This document shows positions 8,517 to 15,932 of a DNA stretch of 32,953 bases, one piece after another (the first letter of the stretch is position 1; every line of letters begins with the position of its first letter). Origin of the DNA: Candidatus Pullichristensenella avicola (lineage in GTDB: Bacteria > Bacillota > Clostridia > Christensenellales > Aristaeellaceae); NCBI GenBank assembly GCA_018711655.1, contig DVIA01000037.1, positions 1 to 32,953 of the forward strand. Reading direction: 5' to 3'. Below the pieces are notes generated by a model. That model made no database searches, was not told the origin of the DNA, and was given only the letters and a program-made list of their open reading frames with translations. The position numbers and the translations under genes were made by a program.

Positions 8517-9452
8517 TTATTCCTCGCTTTCTTCCTGCTGGGCGCGCATGGCGCGCTCCATATGTCTGTGCGCCAGTTCCTGCGCGGCGTTGTAGCCCAT
8601 CTGCTTGAGGCGGAAATTGCGCGCCGCCACCTCCAGTACGATGGCCAGATTGCGCCCGGGGTGAATGGGGATGAGAATATAGGGAAGCTTCACGCCGAGG
8701 ATCTCGCCGTACTGATCGGTCAGGCCGAGCCGGTCGTATTCCTTGCCCTGCTGCCAGTTTTCCAGCTTGACCTCCAGGTCGATGGACTTGGAGCGGATTA
8801 CCGCGCCCACGCCGTACATGGTGGCGATGTCGATAATGCCCACGCCGCGTATCTCCATAAAGTGCCTGACCAGTTCCGGCGATTCGCCCACCAGGCGGTT
8901 GTCCGACACGCGGCGGATATCCACCACGTCGTCGGCGACGAGCTGATGGCCGCGCTTGACCAGTTCGATGGCCGTTTCGCTTTTGCCGACGCCGCTTTCG
9001 CCGGTGATGAGCAGGCCGCTGCCGTAGACGTTGACCAGCACGCCGTGCACCGTTTCGCGGGGCGCCAGGTAGTTGCGCAAAAAGGAGATCAGTTCCACTT
9101 CCACCTGCGTGGTTTCCGGCGCGGCGGAATAAATGGGAATCTTGCGCGCCGCGCCCAGCACCAGCATTTCGTCAAAACACGGGATATCGCGGGCGATGAT
9201 GATGCAGGGCAGGTCGTAGCTGAAGAACTTGTTCAGCCGCTCGTGGCGCGTGGCTTCGTCCACCATGGAAAGGTAGGTCATTTCCACCATGCCCAGCAGC
9301 TGCGGCCGCTCATAGCCAAAAAACTCCCAGTAGCCGGCCAGTTGCAGGCCGGGGCGGTTGACGTTGGATACGTTGATGTTGAGTTTTCCATCGGGGCTGG
9401 CGATGATGGTTTTCAGTTTCAGCGCCTTGACCAGATCCGCTTCCAGAACCAT
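8517..9452 (-). CDS. hprK: HPr kinase/phosphorylase (311 aa)
   Basis: HprK phosphorylates HPr on Ser46 (and reverses this) in response to glycolytic intermediates, ATP and phosphate, which drives CcpA-type carbon catabolite repression in Bacillota. Visible: N-terminal sensory domain (1-130), catalytic His136 (VHGVLV), Walker A GESGVGKS (151-158), DD at 174-175, the HprK signature MEIRGVGIIDI (199-209), and IPIHPGRN (261-268) near the C-terminus. Length is typical. GGAGG precedes the start. It follows the HAD gene with a 3-bp gap and precedes the glucokinase. In many clostridia hprK is followed by murB-rapZ-yvcK-whiA; that set is not here. Confidence 0.97.
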   Translation of the reverse strand: MVLEADLVKALKLKTIIASPDGKLNINVSNVNRPGLQLAGYWEFFGYERPQLLGMVEMTYLSMVDEATRHERLNKFFSYDLPCIIIARDIPCFDEMLVLGAARKIPIYSAAPETTQVEVELISFLRNYLAPRETVHGVLVNVYGSGLLITGESGVGKSETAIELVKRGHQLVADDVVDIRRVSDNRLVGESPELVRHFMEIRGVGIIDIATMYGVGAVIRSKSIDLEVKLENWQQGKEYDRLGLTDQYGEILGVKLPYILIPIHPGRNLAIVLEVAARNFRLKQMGYNAAQELAHRHMERAMRAQQEESEE

Positions 9453-9455
9453 GCT

Positions 9456-10268
9456 TCAACCTCCAATTTCGCCGCGGTCGAGCAGCGCCTCGAGCGCCCG
9501 AGCCACGCCGTCATCATTGTTTGCCGGCGCGCGCAGCGCCGCTTTGGACAGCACTGCGCCGTCCGCGTTCTCCATCGCGTAGCCATACCCGGCATAGCCA
9601 AGCATGGCAAGGTCGTTTTCCGCGTCGCCAAAGGCGGCGATCTCCCCGGCGGCGACGCCAAGGCGTTCGGCCAGGGCGCGCAGGGCCTCGGCCTTGTCTA
9701 CGCCGGCGCGGACGATCTCCAGATAGGTGGGGTGCGAAAACATGGCCCGCAGCGTGGGAAACGCGGCGCGGACATGCGCCTCCAGCGCCGCGAGACGCTC
9801 GTGCGGCCCAAGGCAGAGCAGCTTCAGCGCGCTTTGCGATATCCATTTTGAAAGCGGCTGGCCGACGGCTTCGCCGCGCCAGCGAATGCGCTTTTCGTAT
9901 TCGTCGCACACCGCGGCGACGCGTTTTTCGTAGAAAAACCCCCGTTCGGGGAAATACTGTATAAAAACGCCGCGTTCCTCCGCCGCCGCGCACACCGCGC
10001 GCGCGGTATCTACGGGAATATCGGCCTTGAAAAGCGGCGCGCCGTCGCGCCAGTCGCAGGCAAGGGCGCCGTTAAAGACGATCATGGGCGCGTTCGCGTC
10101 CAATTGTTCGGCGAAGGGGCGGGAGGACAGATACATTCTGCCGCTGGCGACGACAAATTTCGCGCCCGCCGCCATGGCGCGCCGCACCGCGCGAACGGTA
10201 CGCGGGGTAAGCTCGCTGTTGTCGTTGAGCAGCGTTCCGTCCAGGTCCGAGGCGATCAGCCGTATCAT
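9456..10268 (-). CDS. Cof-type HAD phosphatase (270 aa)
   Basis: First gene of the hprK operon. The start at 10268 (MIRLIASDLDGTLL) is preceded by GGAGGGGAG. HAD motifs are complete: motif I DLDGTLL with nucleophile D8 and D10, motif II VVASGR near residue 40, motif III K192, and motif IV GDAENDLAML (D215, D219). The C2-type cap between motifs II and III places it in the Cof/YidA-like subfamily, which dephosphorylates sugar phosphates and other small metabolites in the cytosol. The substrate cannot be read from sequence. The stop codon is 3 bp before hprK and lies between the hprK ribosome binding site and its start, so the two are tightly coupled. A sugar-phosphate relief role is plausible from context only. 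Confidence 0.92.
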   Translation of the reverse strand: MIRLIASDLDGTLLNDNSELTPRTVRAVRRAMAAGAKFVVASGRMYLSSRPFAEQLDANAPMIVFNGALACDWRDGAPLFKADIPVDTARAVCAAAEERGVFIQYFPERGFFYEKRVAAVCDEYEKRIRWRGEAVGQPLSKWISQSALKLLCLGPHERLAALEAHVRAAFPTLRAMFSHPTYLEIVRAGVDKAEALRALAERLGVAAGEIAAFGDAENDLAMLGYAGYGYAMENADGAVLSKAALRAPANNDDGVARALEALLDRGEIGG

Positions 10269-10290
10269 TGGTAACTCCCCTCCGCGTTCT

Positions 10291-10319
10291 ATTCTAACGT
10301 ATTTTTCGCCGCGATGCAA
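10291..10319 (-). promoter_or_regulatory. Sigma-A promoter of the HAD-hprK-glcK-DUF1846 operon
   Basis: Minus strand: -35 TTGCAT (10319-10314), 17-bp spacer, -10 TAGAAT (10296-10291), 22 bp before the start codon. The 5' leader would be very short. No catabolite-responsive element was recognised nearby. Confidence 0.75.
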
Positions 10320-10416
10320 GAGCGCAAAGCGTGTTTCAGAGAAAAAGCGCTGCCAAAAATCCCCGCGCTTGGCGGCGGAAGAAATGGAAATGCTACAAAC
10401 CAGGAGGGGATCGTTT

Positions 10417-11085
10417 ATGTCCGTTGGACGCATTGTTCTGATCATTACGGGCCTTCTGGTAGTATTCGGCGCGGGGCAGCGCGCCCTGGATCGCCTGCGC
10501 CTGAACGACCGGCAGGCGCTTTTGTGCATTGCGCTGATCATCGCGCTGGGCTTTGTGCCCGATATCCCGCTGGGCGGGAACGTAACGGTCAACCTGGGCG
10601 GCTGCGTGATTCCGCTGCTCCTGTGCGGCTATCTGTTCGTTCGCGCCGGCACATGGAAGGAACGCGGCCGCGCCATCGCCGCTTCGCTGGTGACGGGCGT
10701 CGTCTGCTACATCATCGGCCGCTATACCGCTGACGAGCCGGAAACCATCGTCTTTGACCCGAACTACCTCTACGGCGTGGCCGGGGGCGTCGTCGCCTAT
10801 CTGTTCGGGCGCTCGCGGCGCGCGGCGTTCATTGCCGGGGTGGCGGGCGTGCTCATCGCCGACGTCATCGCCTCTGCGGAGGTCTGGTCGCAGGGGATTG
10901 AGCAGACGCTGGCCCTGGGCGGCGCCGGCGCTTACGACGCGGTGGTCGTCTCCGGCCTTCTGGCGGTGCTGCTTTCGGAACTGATCGGCGAGATCGCCGA
11001 ACGCGCGGCGCGCGGCAGACAACGCCCCAGCCGCGAATACAGCATCGAACAGGGCGAATTTTTGCGAAAGGAGCGCGAAAAATGA
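10417..11085 (+). CDS. DUF1614 family integral membrane protein (222 aa)
   Basis: Start ATG with AGGAGGGG 7 nt upstream; longer in-frame starts run back through the divergent promoter and are rejected. The protein is hydrophobic with about six membrane segments (residues ~3-18, 33-50, 60-76, 88-103, 115-155 as one or two, 168-190) and a basic, hydrophilic C-terminus. The segment DIPLGGNVTVNLGGCVIPLLLCGYL matches the DUF1614 pattern. Function is unknown. It overlaps spoIIP by 4 nt (ATGA), a pairing that fits a role in sporulation or envelope remodelling, which is inference. Confidence 0.82.
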   Translation: MSVGRIVLIITGLLVVFGAGQRALDRLRLNDRQALLCIALIIALGFVPDIPLGGNVTVNLGGCVIPLLLCGYLFVRAGTWKERGRAIAASLVTGVVCYIIGRYTADEPETIVFDPNYLYGVAGGVVAYLFGRSRRAAFIAGVAGVLIADVIASAEVWSQGIEQTLALGGAGAYDAVVVSGLLAVLLSELIGEIAERAARGRQRPSREYSIEQGEFLRKEREK

Positions 11086-12158
11086 AACGTCTACTGGTAT
11101 TGCTGGCGCTTTTGCTGGCCGTCGGCCTGCCGGCGCATGCTGAGATGGACGGCGAGTGCGTCTACACGCTTTTCAGCGCCGACGGCAGGGAACTGACCAT
11201 GCGCGCCGGGCGCATGTATGTGGGGGATGAATACATCTCCGGAGACGATCGCCTTTACCGCGTGGCCTCTGTGGACGACGAGGCCAGGACCGCGATCGCC
11301 GAATATGTCGGCGAGGCGAGCGTCGATGAAGCGGCCGCCACGGCCTTTGCTTCGCTGATCGCCCGCGCAGAATCGGAAAAGAAAATCGCCATGTATTCCA
11401 CGCATTCCGACGAGAGCTATGTGCCCTCGGACGGCGAATCCTCCAAGCTGGAGGACGCCGGCATCTACGACGTGGGCGAGGCCCTGGCCGAGAGTTTTGA
11501 GGAGCGCGGCATCGACGCCGTCTATTCCAGGGAGACCTTTCACCCGCACGACGCCGGCGCTTACCGCCGTTCGCGCCGCACGGCGGAGGAACTGCTCAAG
11601 GACGGCCCGGACGCGCTTTTGGACATCCACCGCGACGCCATTCCCGCAGAGCAGTATGAAACAGAGGTGGACGGCGAAGACGTGAGCATGGTGCGCCTCT
11701 TTGTGGGCCGCTCCAACCCCAACGGCGATGAAAACCGCGCCTTCGCGCAGCAGATCAAGGCCGTGGCAGACGAGGAATATCCCGGCCTGATCAAAGACAT
11801 TTATATCGGCAAGGGCAACTACAACCAGGAGCTTTACCCCCGCGCGCTGCTTCTGGAGATGGGCACGCACGCGATGGAGAAGGAGAAGGCCATGGCCTCC
11901 GCCGACTATATCGCCGATGTCATTTCCCAGGTGCTCTATGGCGAAAGCGCCGTGGCCGAGGAAAAGGGCGCGGCAGACAGCGGCGTCGCTTCGGGCGTGT
12001 TCTGGGTGATCGGCGCGGTGATTGTCATCGCGGTGATCTACGCATTGGCCTCTACGGGACGTCTGTCCGCCATATGGGGAAAGATCCGCCGCACCGCAAG
12101 CGAAATGACCGGCGGCGCGGCCGGCAAAAAGCCCGACCGCAGCGACAGGGAACGCTGA
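11082..12158 (+). CDS. spoIIP: Stage II sporulation protein P, peptidoglycan amidase/endopeptidase (358 aa)
   Basis: SpoIIP cleaves stem peptides (amidase) and cross-links during engulfment, partnered in model spore-formers by SpoIID and SpoIIM. The N-terminus (MKRLLVLLALLLAVG..AHA) is a signal peptide; the catalytic region spans about 90-295. Family motifs: YSTHSDESY (H108, E111), the DIHRDA block (D181-D185), and LLEMGTH with E259, candidates for the zinc site. A hydrophobic segment at ~305-327 followed by a basic tail gives a C-terminal membrane anchor, unlike the N-terminally anchored Bacillus protein. Start codon overlaps the DUF1614 stop. No SpoIID or SpoIIM gene is in the window. Confidence 0.88.
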   Translation: MKRLLVLLALLLAVGLPAHAEMDGECVYTLFSADGRELTMRAGRMYVGDEYISGDDRLYRVASVDDEARTAIAEYVGEASVDEAAATAFASLIARAESEKKIAMYSTHSDESYVPSDGESSKLEDAGIYDVGEALAESFEERGIDAVYSRETFHPHDAGAYRRSRRTAEELLKDGPDALLDIHRDAIPAEQYETEVDGEDVSMVRLFVGRSNPNGDENRAFAQQIKAVADEEYPGLIKDIYIGKGNYNQELYPRALLLEMGTHAMEKEKAMASADYIADVISQVLYGESAVAEEKGAADSGVASGVFWVIGAVIVIAVIYALASTGRLSAIWGKIRRTASEMTGGAAGKKPDRSDRER

Positions 12159-12601
12159 AAAGCGCCGGCGCGCGGGCGTTGAGACCGGCGAGAAAGGCGC
12201 GCCAAAACGGGGACAACGCAAGGCGGGAAGCGCGCCCGTGCCATGCGCGCCAAAATGCCCAACGTGGCGCGGGCCGCCGCTTTGCCAGCGAACCCGCGGC
12301 AAAGCGGGCGATATCGAAGGCGCGCCGCTTCCGCAGCGTACAAAACGGGAAGCAACGCAAAGCGGGAAGCGCGCCCGCGCCGTGCGCGCCAAATGCCCAA
12401 CGCGGCGCGGGCCGCCGCTTTGCCAGCGAACCCGCGGCAAAGCGGGCGATATCGAAGGCGCGCCGCTTCCGCAGCGTACAAAACGGGGAGCAACGCAGAG
12501 CGGGAAGCGTCCGCGCCGCGCCGTGCGCGCCAAGGGCCCGATGCGGCGCGGAGGCTGGCTACTTTGCCTGGGAGGGCGGAGGAAGCGCGAAAGGAGTCGC
12601 C
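12159..12601. other. Intergenic region between spoIIP and the MFS gene
   Basis: A 443-bp stretch without a supported gene. Most of it (12212-12545) is the 138-bp tandem repeat described separately. The last 55 bases carry the AAAGGAG site of the MFS gene. No T-run terminator for spoIIP and no consensus promoter for the MFS gene was found. Confidence 0.6.
12212..12545. repeat. 138-bp tandem repeat, about 2.4 copies
   Basis: The block beginning GGGCCGCCGCTTTGCCAGCG occurs at 12271 and again at 12409 (period 138), and about the first 80 bases of the two copies are identical; the remainder differs by substitutions. The second half of a unit is also present before the first full copy (from about 12212) and after the second (to about 12545). 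Each full unit carries a hairpin CCGCTTTGCC / GGCAAAGCGG (first at 12277-12286 and 12298-12307). Units directly abut, with no unique spacers, so this is not CRISPR. Confidence 0.85.
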
Positions 12602-13744
12602 ATGCGCGTCAAAGCCTACATGGCCGCGTACTATTTGGCGCACGCGGTCTATCAGAGTTATATGAGCCTGTTTTATCGCAGCCGGGGCCTGGACGCGGCG
12701 CAGATCGGCGCGGCCTACGCCCTTGCGGCGGCGGCGTCCGTTCCGGGCCAGATGCTTTTCGGGGCGACGGCAGACCGCGCCCGCGCGCCGGGATGGGTGC
12801 TGCGCGGTCTGCTGCTTGCGTCGGCGGGGCTGTTGCTTTTGCAGACGCTCTCGCGCGACGCGTTCGCCCTTTTCTCGCTCGCGGCGCTGTTTGGGCTTGT
12901 GTACACGCCGGTGCAACCCATCGGCGACGCCCTCGTTCTTGCGCGGCTCGAACGCGAGCGGAAGCCCTTTGGCCCCGTGCGGCTGATGGGAGCGCTGGCG
13001 TTCGCGCTTGCGGCGCTGGCGTTCGGCTTTTTTCTGAACGTTTCCGGCCGCGAGGAGTTGGTGGCGGTCGCCGCGGCGGCGCTGCTGCTGGGGGCGTTCG
13101 CGGCCTCGTTTCTGCTTGGCGGGGAGCGGCGCGCCAAAGGCGCCGCGCGGCCGTTGCGGATATGGAAAAACCGCGCGCTGCTCCGCCTTCTGGCGTTCAT
13201 TTTGCCCGCGCAGGCGACAATGGGCTACTTTTACGCGTTTTTTCCCACGCGCTTTTTGGAACTTCCGGGCGCTTCGGGGGCGCTGCTGGGTTGGGCGAAT
13301 GTGATCGCTTCGGCGGCGGAAATCCCGTTTCTGCTGGTCAGCGACCGGCTCTTTCGCCGCCTGGGCGCGGCGGGCGTGGCGGCGCTTTCCACGCTGGCCC
13401 TGGGCGCGCGCTGGCTGGTGGTCGCGCTGGGCGAGAACGCCTGGGCGCTGCTTGCTTCGCAGGCGCTGCACGGCCTGGGCTACATCGCCATTTCGGTGAG
13501 CATGGCGCTGTATGTCCGCGCCGCGGCGGGCGAGGGGGCGCAGGCCTCGGGGCAGGCGCTTCTCAACGTTTTCTGTTACGGCCTTGCGCGCCTGCTGGGC
13601 AACGCTTTGGGCGGTCTGGCGGCGCGCGCGTGGGGAGAAAGGGGCGGTTTTCTGGCCTGCGCGGCGCTGTGCTTTTCAACGCTGGCTGTGTTTTTTCCGC
13701 TCTGGCGCGGCGCGTTTTGCAATTCGCGGCGCAATATGCTATAA
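12602..13744 (+). CDS. Major facilitator superfamily transporter, MFS_1-like (380 aa)
   Basis: The start ATG has AAAGGAG 6 nt upstream; the frame is open far upstream through the tandem repeats, which are not part of the gene. The product is about 380 aa with roughly 12 hydrophobic helices and a charged middle loop near residues 170-195, as in MFS proteins split into two six-helix halves. The N-terminal part (YYLAHAVYQSYMSLFYRSRGL) and the D-R-A-R-A loop after helix 2 resemble the MFS_1-like/nucleoside-permease-like group. The substrate is unknown. It overlaps the promoter of the downstream helD operon: its stop codon lies within the -10 element. Confidence 0.85.
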   Translation: MRVKAYMAAYYLAHAVYQSYMSLFYRSRGLDAAQIGAAYALAAAASVPGQMLFGATADRARAPGWVLRGLLLASAGLLLLQTLSRDAFALFSLAALFGLVYTPVQPIGDALVLARLERERKPFGPVRLMGALAFALAALAFGFFLNVSGREELVAVAAAALLLGAFAASFLLGGERRAKGAARPLRIWKNRALLRLLAFILPAQATMGYFYAFFPTRFLELPGASGALLGWANVIASAAEIPFLLVSDRLFRRLGAAGVAALSTLALGARWLVVALGENAWALLASQALHGLGYIAISVSMALYVRAAAGEGAQASGQALLNVFCYGLARLLGNALGGLAARAWGERGGFLACAALCFSTLAVFFPLWRGAFCNSRRNML

Positions 13745-13745
13745 T
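13717..13745 (+). promoter_or_regulatory. Sigma-A promoter of the helD operon inside the MFS gene
   Basis: -35 TTGCAA (13717-13722), 17-bp spacer, -10 TATAAT (13740-13745), 46 bp before the helD start. The TAA stop of the MFS gene (13742-13744) is part of the -10 hexamer. Confidence 0.8.
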
Positions 13746-13790
13746 GAAAATGGAAACGCCCGCGCCCCGCGCCGCAAGGAGGGAAACCAT

Positions 13791-15932
13791 GTGAACAATC
13801 CGCAGGAGCTTCGCGCCGAACAGGAATACACAGCGCGCGTGCAGCAGCTGCTGCTGGCGGTGATCGAGCAATCCACGCGCATTTCCGGCAGCCATGCCGA
13901 GGCCGTGCGCATGATCGTCGCCGACGCCTGGGACGAACTGCGCATGAAACCCACGGCGCTTTCGCCGCAGGATCTGGAGCAACTCTCCGCCGAGGTGGAT
14001 CGCTATCTTGTGCGCAAGTCCTTTACCGACGATCTTGCCCAGCGCTATCGCCGCATGTTGATGAGCCCCTTTTTCGCGCGCGTGGATTTCGTCGAGGAGG
14101 GCGAGGAGGCGATCGAAAAGATCGTCATCGGCCTTTACAGCCTGCGCGGCGAGAACGGAGAAATGCTGGTGCACGATTGGCGCGCGCCGGTGTGCTCGCT
14201 GTATTACGACTCCATGCCCGGCCCCTGCCGCTACGACAGCCCTTCCGGGGAGATCTGCGGGCAGATGACCCTCAAGCGCCAGTATCGCATGGAGAACGGC
14301 CGGCTCAAGTACTATGTGGATACGCAACTGAGCATTGACGACGGCATGTTGCTGGATCTGCTTTCGCAGGCGACCACCCGGCACATGCGCCAGGTGGTTT
14401 CCACCATTCAGGCCGAGCAGTCCGCCGCCATCCGCCACGAAAACGCGCGGGTGATCAGCGTGGTGGGCGGCGCCGGCTCGGGCAAGACGTCCATCGCCAT
14501 GCACCGCGCCGCGTTCCTCATGTATCGCCAGCGCGATACGCTCGACGCCCGACGCATACAGATTCTTTCTCCCGGCAGCGCCTTTTCGGAGTACATATCC
14601 GCAGTGCTGCCTGAACTGGGCGAGGAGAACATCCGCTCGCGCACGCTGAGGCAGATCGTCGAAAGCATTCTCGGCAAAAAAGTGGAAGCGCCGCTGCGCC
14701 AGTTGGAGATGCTTCTGGATCCGTCCGGCGAGGAGCGCCGCGCCTCCGTGCGCTTCAAATGCGGCATGGACTTTCTCGAAACGCTGCGCAAATATGCTGA
14801 TTCCTTCGCCACTTTCGGTCCGGATTTTGCCAATGTCTGGCTGGACGGCAAGCTGCTCATCCGCCGCGAGGAACTGCGCCGCATGTACAAGGATGAATTC
14901 CGCCTGCTCACGCCGGCCCAGCGCCTCGCGCGCGTGCGCGCCACGCTGGAAACGCGCATGGCCAGTTGGGAAGCGAGCATGTACAAGCAGTATGAAAAAC
15001 AGTTCGAGGGCCACTATCATGGCCGAGAATTGAATTTTGTGTGCAAAATGGCCGTTTCGCAGCGCCTGCAGCCGGTGCGCGCGCAGCTGCGCGGCATGCT
15101 GGAAATCAAGGGAACGGATCTTTTCAAACAGGTAATGCGCGATGCGCCGGAGCGCCTGCGCCAGCTTTACTACGAAAATTGCGAGGCGGGTCTGACCTGG
15201 TGGGAGGACGCCGTGGCCGAGGCCTGGCTGATGGCGCGCCTGGGGTTTGCGGCGCCGGACAAGAGCATTTATCATCTGCTGGTGGACGAGGCGCAGGACT
15301 ATTCCGAAACCGCGCTTTCCATGCTGGCGCTTTACCACCCCAACGCGCATGTGACGCTGCTGGGCGATCCCATGCAGCGCACCTGCCCGGGCATGGAGGC
15401 CTGCCGCCCGGAAAACTGGGGCGCGTGCTTCGGCGACCCGGAGGCAAAAGTGTTCGAGTTGAGCCGCTGCTATCGCTCTACGCTGCCCATCGCCCGGCTG
15501 TGCAACGCCGTTTTGCCGGATGCCGAGCGCCTCAAGCCCTTCGGCCGCGAGGGCGAGATGCCCGTGGTGGCCGAGTACAGCCTGGAGGCTGCGCAAAGGG
15601 AACTGGCGCGCCTGCGCGCGGCGGGGCATCGCTCCATTGCCGTGATCACCCGCGCGCAGAAACAGGCCGAGACGCTCGCCGCGAAGCTGGAGGGCGTTTA
15701 TCGCTTCGACGGCGGCGAGGACGACCAGAACTACGAAACGGGCGACTGCGTGGTTGGCAGCTATCACCTGATGAAGGGCCTGGAGTTTGACGCGGTCATC
15801 GTCGCATGGCCGGATGCGGAACTGACCGACGACGAGCGCCGCCGCATCTACACCGCCTGCTCGCGCGCGCTGCACGCCGTGGCGCTGCTGGCGGACGCAA
15901 AAATGCTCAAAAAGCTGGGGATCGTGCTGTGA
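13791..15932 (+). CDS. helD: HelD-like UvrD/Rep-family helicase (713 aa)
   Basis: HelD binds RNA polymerase and uses ATP to release it from stalled or post-termination complexes. The start is GTG at 13791, 7 nt after AAGGAGGG; an ATG two bases earlier is out of frame and followed directly by TGA. Layout fits HelD: N-terminal helical segment (ELRAEQEYTARVQQLL...), the HDWRAPVCSLYYD block typical of HelD, Walker A GGAGSGKT (K232), Walker B VDEAQD (D499, E500), LLGDPMQ, and late motifs HLMKGLEFDAVIV and YTACSRA. Length is somewhat below the Bacillus protein. It starts an operon with two flavoproteins and a 69-aa protein; its stop overlaps the next start (GTGA). The RNA-polymerase role is from the family; a plain DNA helicase role cannot be excluded. 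Confidence 0.9.
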   Translation: MNNPQELRAEQEYTARVQQLLLAVIEQSTRISGSHAEAVRMIVADAWDELRMKPTALSPQDLEQLSAEVDRYLVRKSFTDDLAQRYRRMLMSPFFARVDFVEEGEEAIEKIVIGLYSLRGENGEMLVHDWRAPVCSLYYDSMPGPCRYDSPSGEICGQMTLKRQYRMENGRLKYYVDTQLSIDDGMLLDLLSQATTRHMRQVVSTIQAEQSAAIRHENARVISVVGGAGSGKTSIAMHRAAFLMYRQRDTLDARRIQILSPGSAFSEYISAVLPELGEENIRSRTLRQIVESILGKKVEAPLRQLEMLLDPSGEERRASVRFKCGMDFLETLRKYADSFATFGPDFANVWLDGKLLIRREELRRMYKDEFRLLTPAQRLARVRATLETRMASWEASMYKQYEKQFEGHYHGRELNFVCKMAVSQRLQPVRAQLRGMLEIKGTDLFKQVMRDAPERLRQLYYENCEAGLTWWEDAVAEAWLMARLGFAAPDKSIYHLLVDEAQDYSETALSMLALYHPNAHVTLLGDPMQRTCPGMEACRPENWGACFGDPEAKVFELSRCYRSTLPIARLCNAVLPDAERLKPFGREGEMPVVAEYSLEAAQRELARLRAAGHRSIAVITRAQKQAETLAAKLEGVYRFDGGEDDQNYETGDCVVGSYHLMKGLEFDAVIVAWPDAELTDDERRRIYTACSRALHAVALLADAKMLKKLGIVL

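Noticed and set aside
10369..10396. Promoter TTGGCG / TACAAA upstream of the DUF1614 gene
   Set aside because: A 19-bp spacer and two poor hexamers are not enough. A sporulation sigma factor may be used instead, but no reliable motif was seen.
12212..12545. CRISPR array
   Set aside because: Units of 138 bp abut directly without unique spacers, and there are no cas genes. The same applies to the arrays at 1-360 and 27797-28268.
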